43,638 nt of DNA, taken from the NCBI GenBank assembly GCA_022424905.1, contig JAKMGP010000167.1:1-43638 (forward strand), in the 5' to 3' direction. The notes below the pieces were generated by a model. The model was not told the DNA's origin. It made no database searches and was given only the letters and a program-made list of their open reading frames with translations. The stretch comes from Akkermansiaceae bacterium (lineage in GTDB: Bacteria > Verrucomicrobiota > Verrucomicrobiia > Verrucomicrobiales > Akkermansiaceae). Shown here one piece after another: positions 34,073 through 42,631 of the stretch (position 1 is its first letter; every line of letters begins with the position of its first letter). Made by a program: the position numbers and the translations under genes.

Positions 34073-34996
34073 ATGATCTCGATGAGCAATCGTAGACTTC
34101 CCAGCAAACTCAAGAAGAGCTCCCGCTCCCGCCGGAAGCGCCGTGCCAGTTGGGGTGCAAGTCTGCTGAATGTTCACCAGCGAGCCCAAATTCAGGTCAA
34201 TCTTCGAGGCGATCGCAGACGCCGCGGCATGACCCGTCAGGCTGCCATCGCTGACACCGCGAAAGCGAGTGATCTTTACGAGGACGAGTCACTCAGCCTC
34301 CCGCTAACCCGCCGCATTCTACATTGGGGACTTGGAATCTTGCTGATGCCACTCTGCTTCATCACGGCCATTACTCTTATGAAAGAAAGCGGTGAGGAGC
34401 GCATTTTTCAGACGATTTGGTATTCCACCGAACTTCTTTGCTTTATCGCAGGAATTGGTTCGATGATCAGTTGGTTTATCGCCGGGATCGCCAATGACCG
34501 TCTTCTATACCTATACGTTCTTGGACACGAAATGACCCACGCGATGTTTGTTTACGTCTGCGGTGGGCGCATCAGCGCGATTCACTTCAGCACGGAAGGA
34601 GGGTACGTGATGACGAATAAGTCCAATATTCTCATCGCTCTTTCTCCTTACTTTATTCCTTTTTGGTCAGCGGTCCTCATCTCCCTTCACAGCTTTATTA
34701 GCCTCTGGTGGAACATCCCAGCCGGAGGCTTGATCCTAACCGGACTGCTTGGCTTCACCTGGACTTTCCACATTATTTGGACCGTCTGGATGATCCCCAA
34801 GGACCAACCCGATCTCAAAGAAAACGGCACCTTTTTTTCCCTGATCATTATCATCTTCGCCAATCTCATTCTCTTCACCTTAATCCTATGCGCCACGTCA
34901 AGAGAAGTTCAACTCAGCAGCTTTCTCTTCCAATGGTGGAACAACTTCCTTGACCTTGTCGAGTCGCTCCTCCGCCTTGTCCCGTCATACACTTAG
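34073..34996 (+). CDS. M50-like membrane metalloprotease with long basic N-terminus
   Basis: A 307-residue membrane protein. The first 56 residues are strongly basic (runs such as RSRRKRR and RGDRRRR) and presumably cytoplasmic. About five or six hydrophobic helices follow from residue 82. The zinc-binding HExxH motif is in a membrane segment: YVLGHEMTHAMFVYVCGG with His152, Glu153 and His156, followed by GGRISAIHFSTEGGYVMTNKSN as in site-2-type (M50) proteases and their relatives. A candidate third metal ligand is the Asp in IPKDQPDLKE (about 241-250), which is less certain. Substrate and regulation are unknown. It diverges from glgB, with 85 bases between them. An ATG at 34082 is an alternative start. 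Confidence 0.7.
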   Translation: MISMSNRRLPSKLKKSSRSRRKRRASWGASLLNVHQRAQIQVNLRGDRRRRGMTRQAAIADTAKASDLYEDESLSLPLTRRILHWGLGILLMPLCFITAITLMKESGEERIFQTIWYSTELLCFIAGIGSMISWFIAGIANDRLLYLYVLGHEMTHAMFVYVCGGRISAIHFSTEGGYVMTNKSNILIALSPYFIPFWSAVLISLHSFISLWWNIPAGGLILTGLLGFTWTFHIIWTVWMIPKDQPDLKENGTFFSLIIIIFANLILFTLILCATSREVQLSSFLFQWWNNFLDLVESLLRLVPSYT

Positions 34997-35110
34997 ACCT
35001 TTCCTGACGCGAACGACTTCACTTTTCAGAGAGGCCGATCATCTTGAGCCTGAACTCATAATTTTTAAGACAAAATCACCACACAGCTTCGTTTTTCAGT
35101 AGTATAGGCC

Positions 35111-35800
35111 ATGAAAAAAACCATCTTAACAACCATCGCATCACTTATGTTGGCAGGCCTCGGCCCAGCCCGCACTTGGACTAGTGCTGATGGCTCCAAA
35201 ACTTTCGAAGGGGACTTAGTCTCCTGCGGTGATAATTCGGTGACCGTTAAGCTCGGTATCAAGCAGATGACCTTCAGCCTCGCCCTCCTTTCTGAGGAGG
35301 ATCAAAAATGGGCCAAAGAAGAGGGGGTTAAAATTGCAGCAGCTGAAGAAAATAAGGAGGAAGCCGCTCAATTCATGGATGGCGACTTTGGGAAGGCTCT
35401 CAAAAAGCTGCAAAAACTCGATGGAGAAGCCTTTGTCGATTACGAACTAGAGGATGCTCCTAAATATTTCCTTCTCTACTTCTCGGCTAGCTGGTGACCA
35501 CCTTGTCAAAAAGGAGCTCCTCAGTTTGCGGAGCAATACAATAAGGAAATTGGCCCTAATCCTAATCTTGAGATGATCCACATCTCTATGGACCGCGCCG
35601 AAAATGATGCTCTGAAATGGGCCAAGTCCTTCAAGCAACCATGGCCCATTATGCTACAAAAGGACACCAATCAAAAAAAATTGGTAACGCCTTACAACGT
35701 TCGGGGAGTCCCCACCTATATCCTTGTGGATCGGGAAGGCAAGGAAGTCGCCCGTGGCAAAGCTGCAGCCCTTGCCGCAGCCAAAAAAGACGAAGCCTAA
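35111..35800 (+). CDS. Thioredoxin-like protein, probable selenoprotein (in-frame TGA at the active site)
   Basis: Read through one in-frame TGA (35495-35497) the frame encodes 229 residues. A signal peptide (about 1-20) is followed by an SHD1-like domain (RTWTSADGSKTFEGDLVS to about 72), then a thioredoxin fold from about residue 90. The TGA is codon 129 and gives FSASW-U-PPCQKGAPQFAEQY, that is, the active-site motif W-C-P-P-C with its first Cys replaced. The fold continues normally past it, including LEMIHISMDRAEN and the cis-proline loop VRGVPTYILVDREGK, and ends at a TAA. TGA is an ordinary stop elsewhere (27956, 32029). Selenocysteine is favoured by its exact position and by the stem-loop at 35501-35546. 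A sequencing error or pseudogene is the alternative. The oxidoreductase would act in the periplasm. Confidence 0.75.
35501..35546 (+). promoter_or_regulatory. Candidate bacterial SECIS element behind the in-frame TGA
   Basis: An upper helix GCTCC (35516-35520) with GGAGC (35530-35534) is capped by a C35522-G35528 pair closing a five-base loop AGTTT (35523-35527), with a G in the second loop position. A lower helix TTGT (35503-35506) with ACAA (35538-35541) is separated by an internal loop, and CCTT/AAGG (35501-35504 with 35543-35546) is an alternative base pairing. The loop starts 25 bases after the TGA, within the range usually given for bacterial SECIS loops (about 16-37). The element overlaps coding sequence, as bacterial SECIS elements do. 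Confidence 0.6.
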
Positions 35801-35822
35801 GCCCCAAGCAACTCCCTTAAAT

Positions 35823-35856
35823 ACGACGATCGAGATTTTCCCGATCGTCGTTTTTT
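35823..35856 (+). terminator. Strong intrinsic terminator of the thioredoxin-like gene
   Basis: A perfect 10-bp stem ACGACGATCG (35823-35832) with CGATCGTCGT (35842-35851) closes a 9-base loop and is followed by six Ts (35851-35856). It sits 22 bases behind the TAA at 35798-35800, beyond the in-frame TGA. This shows that the transcription unit ends after the full-length frame, not after the TGA. Confidence 0.92.
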
Positions 35857-36008
35857 GCTTCATAAATAGAGCAATTCTATGGTGGCTTGCATCCTCAATT
35901 AGCCTTCACCTTCCACATGACCCCTGGCGCCGGACATGGAACTGGGGAAGCTCCCCACTTCCGCCGCAAACGTATCGAGTTCTTCCAGCAGCACCTTCAA
36001 TAGACCAG

Positions 36009-37382
36009 ATGCCATTAGTTCGAAAAATCCTCCCCTTTCTGATTATCGTTGGTTCGCTTTCCGGGGCGACTCCAAATGTCGTCATCATTATGGGTGACGA
36101 TTGGTCCTGGCCACACGCCTCCATCCTCGGAGACAAAACTGTCAAGACCCCCAACTTTGATCGTATCGCCCGAGAAGGTGTTCTCTTTGAATACGCCTTC
36201 ACGCCCGCTCCCTCCTGCACTCCGTCCCGTCATGCGGTCGTCTCAGGACAATACCACTGGCGACTGGGTGAAGGAGTAAACCTTGGCGGCTCAATTCCCA
36301 AAAAAACGTCAGTCTACCCTGATTTTCTTGCCCAGCGGGGATACCAGACCGGCTTTTGCCGAAAAGGAACCTCCCCCAGCAAACTCACCTTTCGTGGGAA
36401 CGACCCCTTCGGAAAACGATTCAAAAACTTCAACGAATTTATCGGCCATATAGATCCCGCTGCCCCCTTCTGCTTTTGGTATGGCGCAGGCGAACCCCAT
36501 CGCCCCTACAAGTGGCAAGGATCACTCAAGAGCTCTCTCGATCTTACATCGATCGAAGTTCCTTCCTACCTTCCAAACAACGAGACGATACGAACCGACC
36601 TTGGCGACTACTACCTGAAAGTGCAGAAGCTCGATGAACTCGCCGGTCAAATCCTTCAGAAACTTACCGACCTCAGAGAACTCGAAAACACCATCGTGAT
36701 CATGACCGGCGACAATGGTATGCCCTTCCCTCGCGCCAAGGCCACTCTCTACGACTCCGGAACCCGCGTTCCCCTCGCCATCCGCTGGGGAAAAAACATC
36801 CCACCCGGCAGGAGCATCAGCGACTTCGTCTCGCTCACTGATCTCGCCCCCACCATTCTAGAAGCATGCGGCCTGCCAAGTCCCGATTCCATGACAGGGA
36901 GATCCCTTCTTCCTCTTCTAATATCAGAGAAGTCTGGACTGATCGATTCCTCACGCGATTTTGTTCTCACCGGCATGGAACGTCACGTCTACCCAAACCC
37001 CTCCCGGGCGCTCCGAACGAAAGATTATCTCTACATCATAAACTACGATCCCGCAGAGTGGCCGACCGGACTCGTTTCTAACAAAAAACCAATCTACGAC
37101 TTCCTCAAAAGTCCGTGGCCTACTGAAAAGGGAGCTTTTTCCTACAACATCGACCCCAGCCCATCCAAACAGTGGATGCGCCATCACTCCTCACCTCAAA
37201 ACAGCTATTCTTTTCAAAAGCGCCCCTCCGAAGAGCTCTACGATCTTAAAAAGGATCCACATCAATTACTTAATCTGCTTCTCAATGAAAAGCGCCCACC
37301 TGAAATCGAAACAATCCGTCGAACTCTTAATAAACGCCTTTCTCGCCTTCTCCGCGAAAGCAGAGATCCACGAACCCCATAA
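36009..37382 (+). CDS. Secreted sulfatase, N-sulfoglucosamine sulfohydrolase/arylsulfatase-like
   Basis: A 457-residue protein from the ATG at 36009, chosen because it starts a signal peptide (residues 1-20, ending SLSGA); the frame is open upstream through the preceding terminator. Metal-site residues are in IIMGDDWSWPHASILGD (Asp30-Asp31). The signature APSCTPSRHAVVSGQ places the formylglycine-forming Cys at residue 70, and the later MTGDNGMPFPRAK supplies the second metal-site region. The layout, with SCTPSR and a compact C-terminal part, recalls heparan N-sulfatase-like family members, but substrate prediction is weak. It leads a plus-strand group with the LamG/DUF1592 c-haem protein (50 bases apart) and DUF1552 protein. 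It likely acts on a sulfated glycan in the periplasm. Confidence 0.88.
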   Translation: MPLVRKILPFLIIVGSLSGATPNVVIIMGDDWSWPHASILGDKTVKTPNFDRIAREGVLFEYAFTPAPSCTPSRHAVVSGQYHWRLGEGVNLGGSIPKKTSVYPDFLAQRGYQTGFCRKGTSPSKLTFRGNDPFGKRFKNFNEFIGHIDPAAPFCFWYGAGEPHRPYKWQGSLKSSLDLTSIEVPSYLPNNETIRTDLGDYYLKVQKLDELAGQILQKLTDLRELENTIVIMTGDNGMPFPRAKATLYDSGTRVPLAIRWGKNIPPGRSISDFVSLTDLAPTILEACGLPSPDSMTGRSLLPLLISEKSGLIDSSRDFVLTGMERHVYPNPSRALRTKDYLYIINYDPAEWPTGLVSNKKPIYDFLKSPWPTEKGAFSYNIDPSPSKQWMRHHSSPQNSYSFQKRPSEELYDLKKDPHQLLNLLLNEKRPPEIETIRRTLNKRLSRLLRESRDPRTP

Positions 37383-37432
37383 ATTTAAGCTCTCACTGTA
37401 AGTCCCCATCGACCATCCTCGTTCTTATCTCA

Positions 37433-39952
37433 ATGGTCCGGCCCCTTCTTTTCACCTTCACCTTCGCCTGCAATGCCGTGGCGGCGACCAGACCGATTGT
37501 TCTATACCAATTTGACCGCGATACGAAAACTCAGATCATAGACTCCTCGGGCGTCAATCCCCCGGCCCATCTCGAGATCCCTAACAATGGAGCTCTTAAA
37601 CGAACTCCCGGAGCCCTGACCCTTGTTCGCCCGACTCTTCTCACCACAAAAGCCCCTCCCGCCAAGCTCATCAATGCGGTGCAAAAATCCGGCGAAATTA
37701 CCATCAGCGCCTGGATCACTCCTGCCAACCTAAATCAAAACGGCCCCGCTCGCATCGTCACTCTCTCCCGCGGCTCCTCTAATCGCAACGTCACCCTTGG
37801 CCAGGACGCATCCAAGTTTGACGCTCGCTTCCGCACCGAAAGAACCGGCCCCAATGGCATCCCCTCCCTCTCTTCCGGCAAGGTTATAAAAAAGCTTACT
37901 CATATCGTCTTCACCCGCTCACGAAATGGCCTCGGAACGATGTTTATCAACGGACGTCAATCCGGCCAACGTAGTTTCGCAGGCTTGCTAAAGAACTGGG
38001 ACCACAACTACCGCTTCGCTCTTGGCAACGAGCTCACTCATGACCGCCCCTGGCTCGGAACCTTTCACGAGGTCGCTATTTTCCCGACGGCCCTCATCCC
38101 AACGGAAGTGGTCACCCTATTTAAAAACGGACACGCTCCGGCAACGCCTCCCAAGCCTCAGACTCCTGCAGACCGTAGCCGGTATCTTTTCGTCAATCAT
38201 ATCGAACCTATCCTTGCCAAACATTGCCTCGAGTGCCACGACTCGACCACCCTCGAAGGAGATCTCGATCTTTCTCACCAGAAAACAGCCTTCCTCGACC
38301 CCGATATCATTGCCGCCGGCAATCTCAAAAAATCTCTCGTCTGGGAATCGGTCGAATCCGACGAGATGCCTGAAGAGCGCCCTCCTCTCTCTTCAGAAGA
38401 AAAAGTCAAGCTTCGCGAATGGATTGCAACCGGCGCTGTTTGGAACAGTGAGCATATCGACCCCGCCGCCCACCTCCTCATTACCAAACCAAAAAAGTTC
38501 CCCCGCCGTCTCACCACTCCGGAATACATCGCCACCGTCAAATCAACCACCGGGGTCGACATTGGAAAGGATGCCCTTGATCTTCTTCCAACCGACCTCC
38601 GAACCGACGGTTTCAGCAACACCGCTTATAACTTGGGCGTCGACCTCAAGCATGTCGAAGCCCATGCCCAACTCGCGAACCTCATTGTCTCCAAGCTCGA
38701 CATTAAAAAGTTCGCCGCCCGCTTTTCCCGGAATCGTAGCACAACCCAGAAACCCATTCGCGCTCATATCCAATCGGTCGGCACCTGGCTTCTTCGCGGC
38801 CCGTTGAGTGATCGCGAGATCGACCTTTATCAGGGGGTCGTAACCAGCGTCGGGGCTTCAGGTGGCAACTTCGACGATGCTTTCGCCTATATCCTGCGTA
38901 GCATGCTGCAATCCCCCCGTTTCATCTACCGGATCGAAGGAGAAGGCTCACCGGATGCCTACGAACTAGCCTCCCGACTCAGCTATCTCGTGTGGGGTGG
39001 TCCACCCGATCAAGCTCTCTTCAGCACTGCAAAAAACAACACCCTCCACGACCCAGTCATCTTAAAAAAACAGGTCGCACGCATGCTCCAAACTCCAGCC
39101 GCAATCAGCCATTCACTCACCTTCATCACCGAGTGGCTCAACCTAAACCACCTCAAGAATCTCCAACCCAATCGCAGACAGTTTCCCGATTGGAAGCCCA
39201 AACTCGCCGAAGACATGCGTCGCGAAACCCTCGCCTTTGCCAAGTATCTTTTTTGGGACGAAAAACGCCCACTTAGCGATCTCCTCAACGCCCGCGTCAC
39301 CTTCCTCACTCCCGAACTCGCAAAACACTACGGTCTCAAACCGCAGGGCAACGGATTTACGAAGTATGATCTCTCCAACACCCCACGGGGTGGAATCCTA
39401 ACTCAGGGAAGCCTGCTCACCATTGGGGGAGACGAAGCATCCATGGTCACCCGAGGACTCTTCGTTCTGCACGACCTTCTTCGTGGCTCGGTCAAGGATC
39501 CACCTTCCGGAGTCGACACCACTCCCGTTCCTTCAGCACCCGGACTTTCACAACGAAAAGTCGCGGAACGCCGCATGCTCGATCAATCCTGCGGCGGTTG
39601 CCACGCTAAATTTGAACCTCTCGCTTTCGGCCTAGAGCAATATGACGGACTGGCCCGATATACCACCCGCGACCACTTTAAAAACGAACTCCGTCAAGAT
39701 GGCAAAATCCTAATTCCCGGCACCACGGCACCCGTCAAATACAAGACCACCCGCGAACTCATGGATCTTCTCGCCAAGAGTCCCCGGGTGCGCCAAAATA
39801 TCATTTGGAGGCTCGCGCAATTCTCATTAGGGCGTCCCATCGCAACTACCGACCGCCTTCACCTCGACAAGCTTTTTGAAAAGGTCCGAGATAAAGAAAG
39901 TTATCAAAACGTCCTCCTCCACCTCGCTACTTCCCCTCTTATTACCGAGTAA
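37433..39952 (+). CDS. LamG plus c-type haem DUF1587/1592/1588/1585 protein
   Basis: An 839-residue exported protein. A signal peptide (about 1-18) is followed by a LamG/concanavalin-like domain (about 20-235, with SAWITPANLNQ and a late WLGTFHEVAIFPTAL), then a planctomycete cytochrome C-type domain with CLECH (Cys265, Cys268, His269), a DUF1587-like region (RRLTTPEYIATVKSTTGVDI), DUF1592 (SRLSYLVWGGPPDQALF, about 500-625), and DUF1588/DUF1585 with CGGCH (Cys720, Cys723, His724) followed by KFEPLAFGLEQYDGLA. The two C-x-x-C-H motifs are likely haem c attachment sites. This domain series is abundant in Planctomycetota and Verrucomicrobiota; its reaction is unknown, with electron transfer in the periplasm assumed. 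It is 20 bases upstream of its usual partner, a DUF1552 protein. Confidence 0.9.
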   Translation: MVRPLLFTFTFACNAVAATRPIVLYQFDRDTKTQIIDSSGVNPPAHLEIPNNGALKRTPGALTLVRPTLLTTKAPPAKLINAVQKSGEITISAWITPANLNQNGPARIVTLSRGSSNRNVTLGQDASKFDARFRTERTGPNGIPSLSSGKVIKKLTHIVFTRSRNGLGTMFINGRQSGQRSFAGLLKNWDHNYRFALGNELTHDRPWLGTFHEVAIFPTALIPTEVVTLFKNGHAPATPPKPQTPADRSRYLFVNHIEPILAKHCLECHDSTTLEGDLDLSHQKTAFLDPDIIAAGNLKKSLVWESVESDEMPEERPPLSSEEKVKLREWIATGAVWNSEHIDPAAHLLITKPKKFPRRLTTPEYIATVKSTTGVDIGKDALDLLPTDLRTDGFSNTAYNLGVDLKHVEAHAQLANLIVSKLDIKKFAARFSRNRSTTQKPIRAHIQSVGTWLLRGPLSDREIDLYQGVVTSVGASGGNFDDAFAYILRSMLQSPRFIYRIEGEGSPDAYELASRLSYLVWGGPPDQALFSTAKNNTLHDPVILKKQVARMLQTPAAISHSLTFITEWLNLNHLKNLQPNRRQFPDWKPKLAEDMRRETLAFAKYLFWDEKRPLSDLLNARVTFLTPELAKHYGLKPQGNGFTKYDLSNTPRGGILTQGSLLTIGGDEASMVTRGLFVLHDLLRGSVKDPPSGVDTTPVPSAPGLSQRKVAERRMLDQSCGGCHAKFEPLAFGLEQYDGLARYTTRDHFKNELRQDGKILIPGTTAPVKYKTTRELMDLLAKSPRVRQNIIWRLAQFSLGRPIATTDRLHLDKLFEKVRDKESYQNVLLHLATSPLITE

Positions 39953-39972
39953 ACTCTTCATATTTAAATCTT

Positions 39973-41364
39973 ATGACCCGCCGTACTCTTCTTCGCTCTC
40001 TTGCCGGAACTACCGTTGGCCTTCCCTACCTCGAAGAGATGTCTGCTGCTACAAATGCCCAGGACGTCGCCATCCCGATGCGTGCCTTCAATCTTTTCTT
40101 TGGCCTTGGTATTCCCTCGGCCCTTCAAAAAGAAGGGTTCAATGGTGTCATGGAACCCCTCAAACCGCTCGCCGACAAACTTCTTATTATGCGGGGTGTT
40201 GATCACGTCCGCGCTGATCAATCCGGTATAAATGCACACTTTGACGGATCCTCCGCCGCCTTCACCGCCACCGCACCAAACGGAGAAGCCCGCGCCGGCG
40301 GAGCTTCCCTAGATCAACTTCTGCGGCAGGCTCACTATCCCAAAGGCCAGCCTGATGTTATTGTTCCCACTTTGGTTGCAGGAACCTTCTTCCGCCGCAG
40401 CCGAATCTCTCGCTACGTTCATTCCTACCATTCCGACGGGACCGTCGCTGCAGCGATGCAAGAAAGACCCATCGACCTTTTTAGCCGAGTCTTCGGTCGA
40501 ATTGAAAGCAATGGCAATCTCGACAAGCGTCTGCAACGGAGCGTCCTCGACTCGGTCCTCGAGCAATACCGCCACTACTCCGGCAATAATTCGCCACTCG
40601 GTTCCGCATCCAAGGATCGTTTCAAAAACCATCTCGACCGCATCCGCGAATACGAACAACGGGCCTTCCGATTTGAAGTTGCCAAAGACGCGCCACCTCG
40701 CCCCACAACCTCGCGGCTCCCTCATGGAGGAAAGGCCGATCCCGGCGGCCAAGGCATCGACATACAACTCAGCGACTTAGTCCGCGAGTGGCGCCTGATG
40801 TCTGAACTCTATGCCCTCGCAATTCAAACTGATCGCGCCCGCTTTGGCTCGCTCACTTTCCTGGCTGCCGGCGAACGACTTCGCATCAAAGGTGACTACA
40901 TTTACAACGGTGAAAAGCGCTTCTCCTTCGACGATTCCGCCCAGCTTCGCGCCTCCGGAGACAAGGGCTGCTCCCACGAGTGGTGGCACAAGTTTAATGA
41001 GAAAAAGAAAAACGAACAACTCCGCGCCCACGCCCATATGAAGATGCGCGAAGTGGCTCACTTCCTCTCTCTCCTCTCCACTGACGAGGCCCGTGAAGCC
41101 AACGGAAAAACTATTCTCGAAAACGCTATGATCACCGTCTCCACCGAATCCGGTGATGGCCGGCACAACAACACTAAGAGAGAACTCTCAGGCGTTTTCC
41201 ACGCGATCACCGGAGCAAACGGCCTCCTCAAGACCGGAAAAATTCTCGATATCGACGCCCAAGGCATCGACGTCTACAACACCATGGCTTGCACCACGGG
41301 AACGACAGCTAAACTCGGGCCACAAAACCGCCCAGTTAAATTAATCGACAAGATTATCACTTAG
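39973..41364 (+). CDS. DUF1552 protein, Tat-type export signal
   Basis: A 463-residue protein. The N-terminus TRRTLLRSLAGTTVGLPYLE has twin arginines and resembles a Tat signal, suggesting export in folded form, perhaps with a cofactor. The family features include FGLGIPSALQKEGF, LKPLADKLLIMRGVDHVRAD, HFDGSSAAFTA, LDRIREYEQRAFRFEVA and SDLVREWRLMSELYALAIQT, a conserved histidine-rich segment (GCSHEWWHKF) and STESGDGRHNN. Its chemistry is unknown. It is nearly always paired with DUF1587/1592-type c-haem proteins, as here with a 20-base gap, so the two probably act together in the periplasm. The next gene starts 183 bases later, possibly from its own promoter. Confidence 0.88.
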   Translation: MTRRTLLRSLAGTTVGLPYLEEMSAATNAQDVAIPMRAFNLFFGLGIPSALQKEGFNGVMEPLKPLADKLLIMRGVDHVRADQSGINAHFDGSSAAFTATAPNGEARAGGASLDQLLRQAHYPKGQPDVIVPTLVAGTFFRRSRISRYVHSYHSDGTVAAAMQERPIDLFSRVFGRIESNGNLDKRLQRSVLDSVLEQYRHYSGNNSPLGSASKDRFKNHLDRIREYEQRAFRFEVAKDAPPRPTTSRLPHGGKADPGGQGIDIQLSDLVREWRLMSELYALAIQTDRARFGSLTFLAAGERLRIKGDYIYNGEKRFSFDDSAQLRASGDKGCSHEWWHKFNEKKKNEQLRAHAHMKMREVAHFLSLLSTDEAREANGKTILENAMITVSTESGDGRHNNTKRELSGVFHAITGANGLLKTGKILDIDAQGIDVYNTMACTTGTTAKLGPQNRPVKLIDKIIT

Positions 41365-41547
41365 TGGCCTCTTGAGAACTGATCTGAAGCCTTCATTTCT
41401 GCGCACCATCATTCTTGCGGACCACGATTATTCCCAAACGTTTAGCACGTAAAGGGTGGCAAAATCAGAAAAGCCGGGGATTTGGCAAATCTCACCACTG
41501 AAATTTCAAACTTCACTCCTTCCTCTTCAACCTTCACCATTTCCTTC

Positions 41548-42558
41548 ATGAGTTCACTCAAAGTTCACAACGCCATGTGGCCCGGTCTTGTAGGAAAAGA
41601 AGAAGGCACCGACCACCCCCCCATCTCCCTCGAGCGTATGCTTGAATTCACAGCCAATGCCGAAGTCAACGGCCGGAAATATGACGGCATCGACTACTTC
41701 CTGTTTCACCCTCACACCGACCCAGATGCTTCCGAAGATGATTTGAAAAAGATTGCCGATCTCATTGCCTCCAAAAATCTCAAGGTTGGAACCCTCGTCG
41801 CGCCTATTTGGGAAGGAACTGTTGGAGGCCCTGCTTTCGGTTCACCATCTGACCGAGACAACTTTGTCCTCGCGGTTGAGAAAGCCTGTCGCGTTGCCAG
41901 CATCTTTAGGACACACGGAGTTCGCGAATACGGATCTATTCGCATCGACACCGCCGGCGGTGTCGAGGACTGGGCTAAAGACCCTGCTGGAAATACTGCC
42001 CTCGCTGCCGACACCATCCAACGCGCTGCAAAAATCGCCGCAGACAACGGCGAGCGCCTTGCTATGGAAGGTGAAATCTGCTGGGGCGGAATCCACTCTT
42101 GGAAAGACACCCTCGATCTCCTCGAAACCATCAACATGCCCGAAACAGTCGGTTTCCAGTCAGATCTCGCCCACACTTATCTCTACCTTCTCGGCTACAA
42201 CGCTCCCGAGCATGCACTCGTCAAAGAAGACCACACCAACGAAGAATTTTGGGCAGCTTATCGCCCTATGGTCGACAAACTCCGCCCCTGGACCATCGAC
42301 TTTCACGTCGCTCAAAACGATGGCACCGTAAACGGGTCTGGCGCCCACGATAAAACCGGTCGCCACTGCCCTGCCGATGATCCAAACGGAAAACTTGACA
42401 TTGTTGCCTGCTCCTCCGAGTGGCTTAAGAATCACGCCGACCGAAAAATCGAACATATTTGCTGGGACGGCTGTATGTTCTCAAACGAGCTACTCGAAGA
42501 GCCCGAGACTTGGAACACTATCCTCGACACCATGCTCGAGGTCAGCGACGCCCAATAG
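41548..42558 (+). CDS. Sugar phosphate isomerase/epimerase-like TIM barrel protein
   Basis: A 336-residue protein read from the ATG at 41548, which opens the typical core [17 protein letters not shown]; upstream in-frame starts only add a Ser/Thr-rich stretch. It belongs to the xylose isomerase-like TIM barrel superfamily (AP endonuclease 2-like). Metal-binding-type residues include the Glu in [15 protein letters not shown], the Asp and His in [14 protein letters not shown], the His in DFHVAQNDG, and a His-rich [10 protein letters not shown] segment. Members isomerise or epimerise free or phosphorylated sugars or inositols. It precedes a Gfo/Idh/MocA oxidoreductase by 73 bases; this pair is common in sugar and inositol catabolism and suggests joint processing of a sugar released from a glycan. 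It is cytoplasmic, with no signal peptide. Confidence 0.83.
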   Translation: MSSLKVHNAMWPGLVGKEEGTDHPPISLERMLEFTANAEVNGRKYDGIDYFLFHPHTDPDASEDDLKKIADLIASKNLKVGTLVAPIWEGTVGGPAFGSPSDRDNFVLAVEKACRVASIFRTHGVREYGSIRIDTAGGVEDWAKDPAGNTALAADTIQRAAKIAADNGERLAMEGEICWGGIHSWKDTLDLLETINMPETVGFQSDLAHTYLYLLGYNAPEHALVKEDHTNEEFWAAYRPMVDKLRPWTIDFHVAQNDGTVNGSGAHDKTGRHCPADDPNGKLDIVACSSEWLKNHADRKIEHICWDGCMFSNELLEEPETWNTILDTMLEVSDAQ

Positions 42559-42631
42559 CGACAATGGGCGAAACGGCCGCTCTCCAAATTACCCTTGCCC
42601 CCTCCCCTCCCTTTTCTAATCTGTCACACAG

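Noticed and set aside
35111-35497. Reading 35111-35497 as a complete 128-residue protein and 35573-35800 as a second small gene.
   Set aside because: Both pieces are one frame and one thioredoxin fold split at the active site; the terminator lies behind the second piece. Frameshift was also considered, but the frame does not change across the TGA.
35495-35497. TGA as a tryptophan codon through a genetic code change.
   Set aside because: TGA ends the HAD gene (27956-27958) and glgB (32029-32031) at the expected protein lengths, and the position aligns with a cysteine, not a tryptophan.
36009-36011. An earlier start for the second sulfatase at 35724.
   Set aside because: It would run through the end of the thioredoxin-like gene and its terminator (35823-35856) and would put a signal peptide in the middle of the protein.
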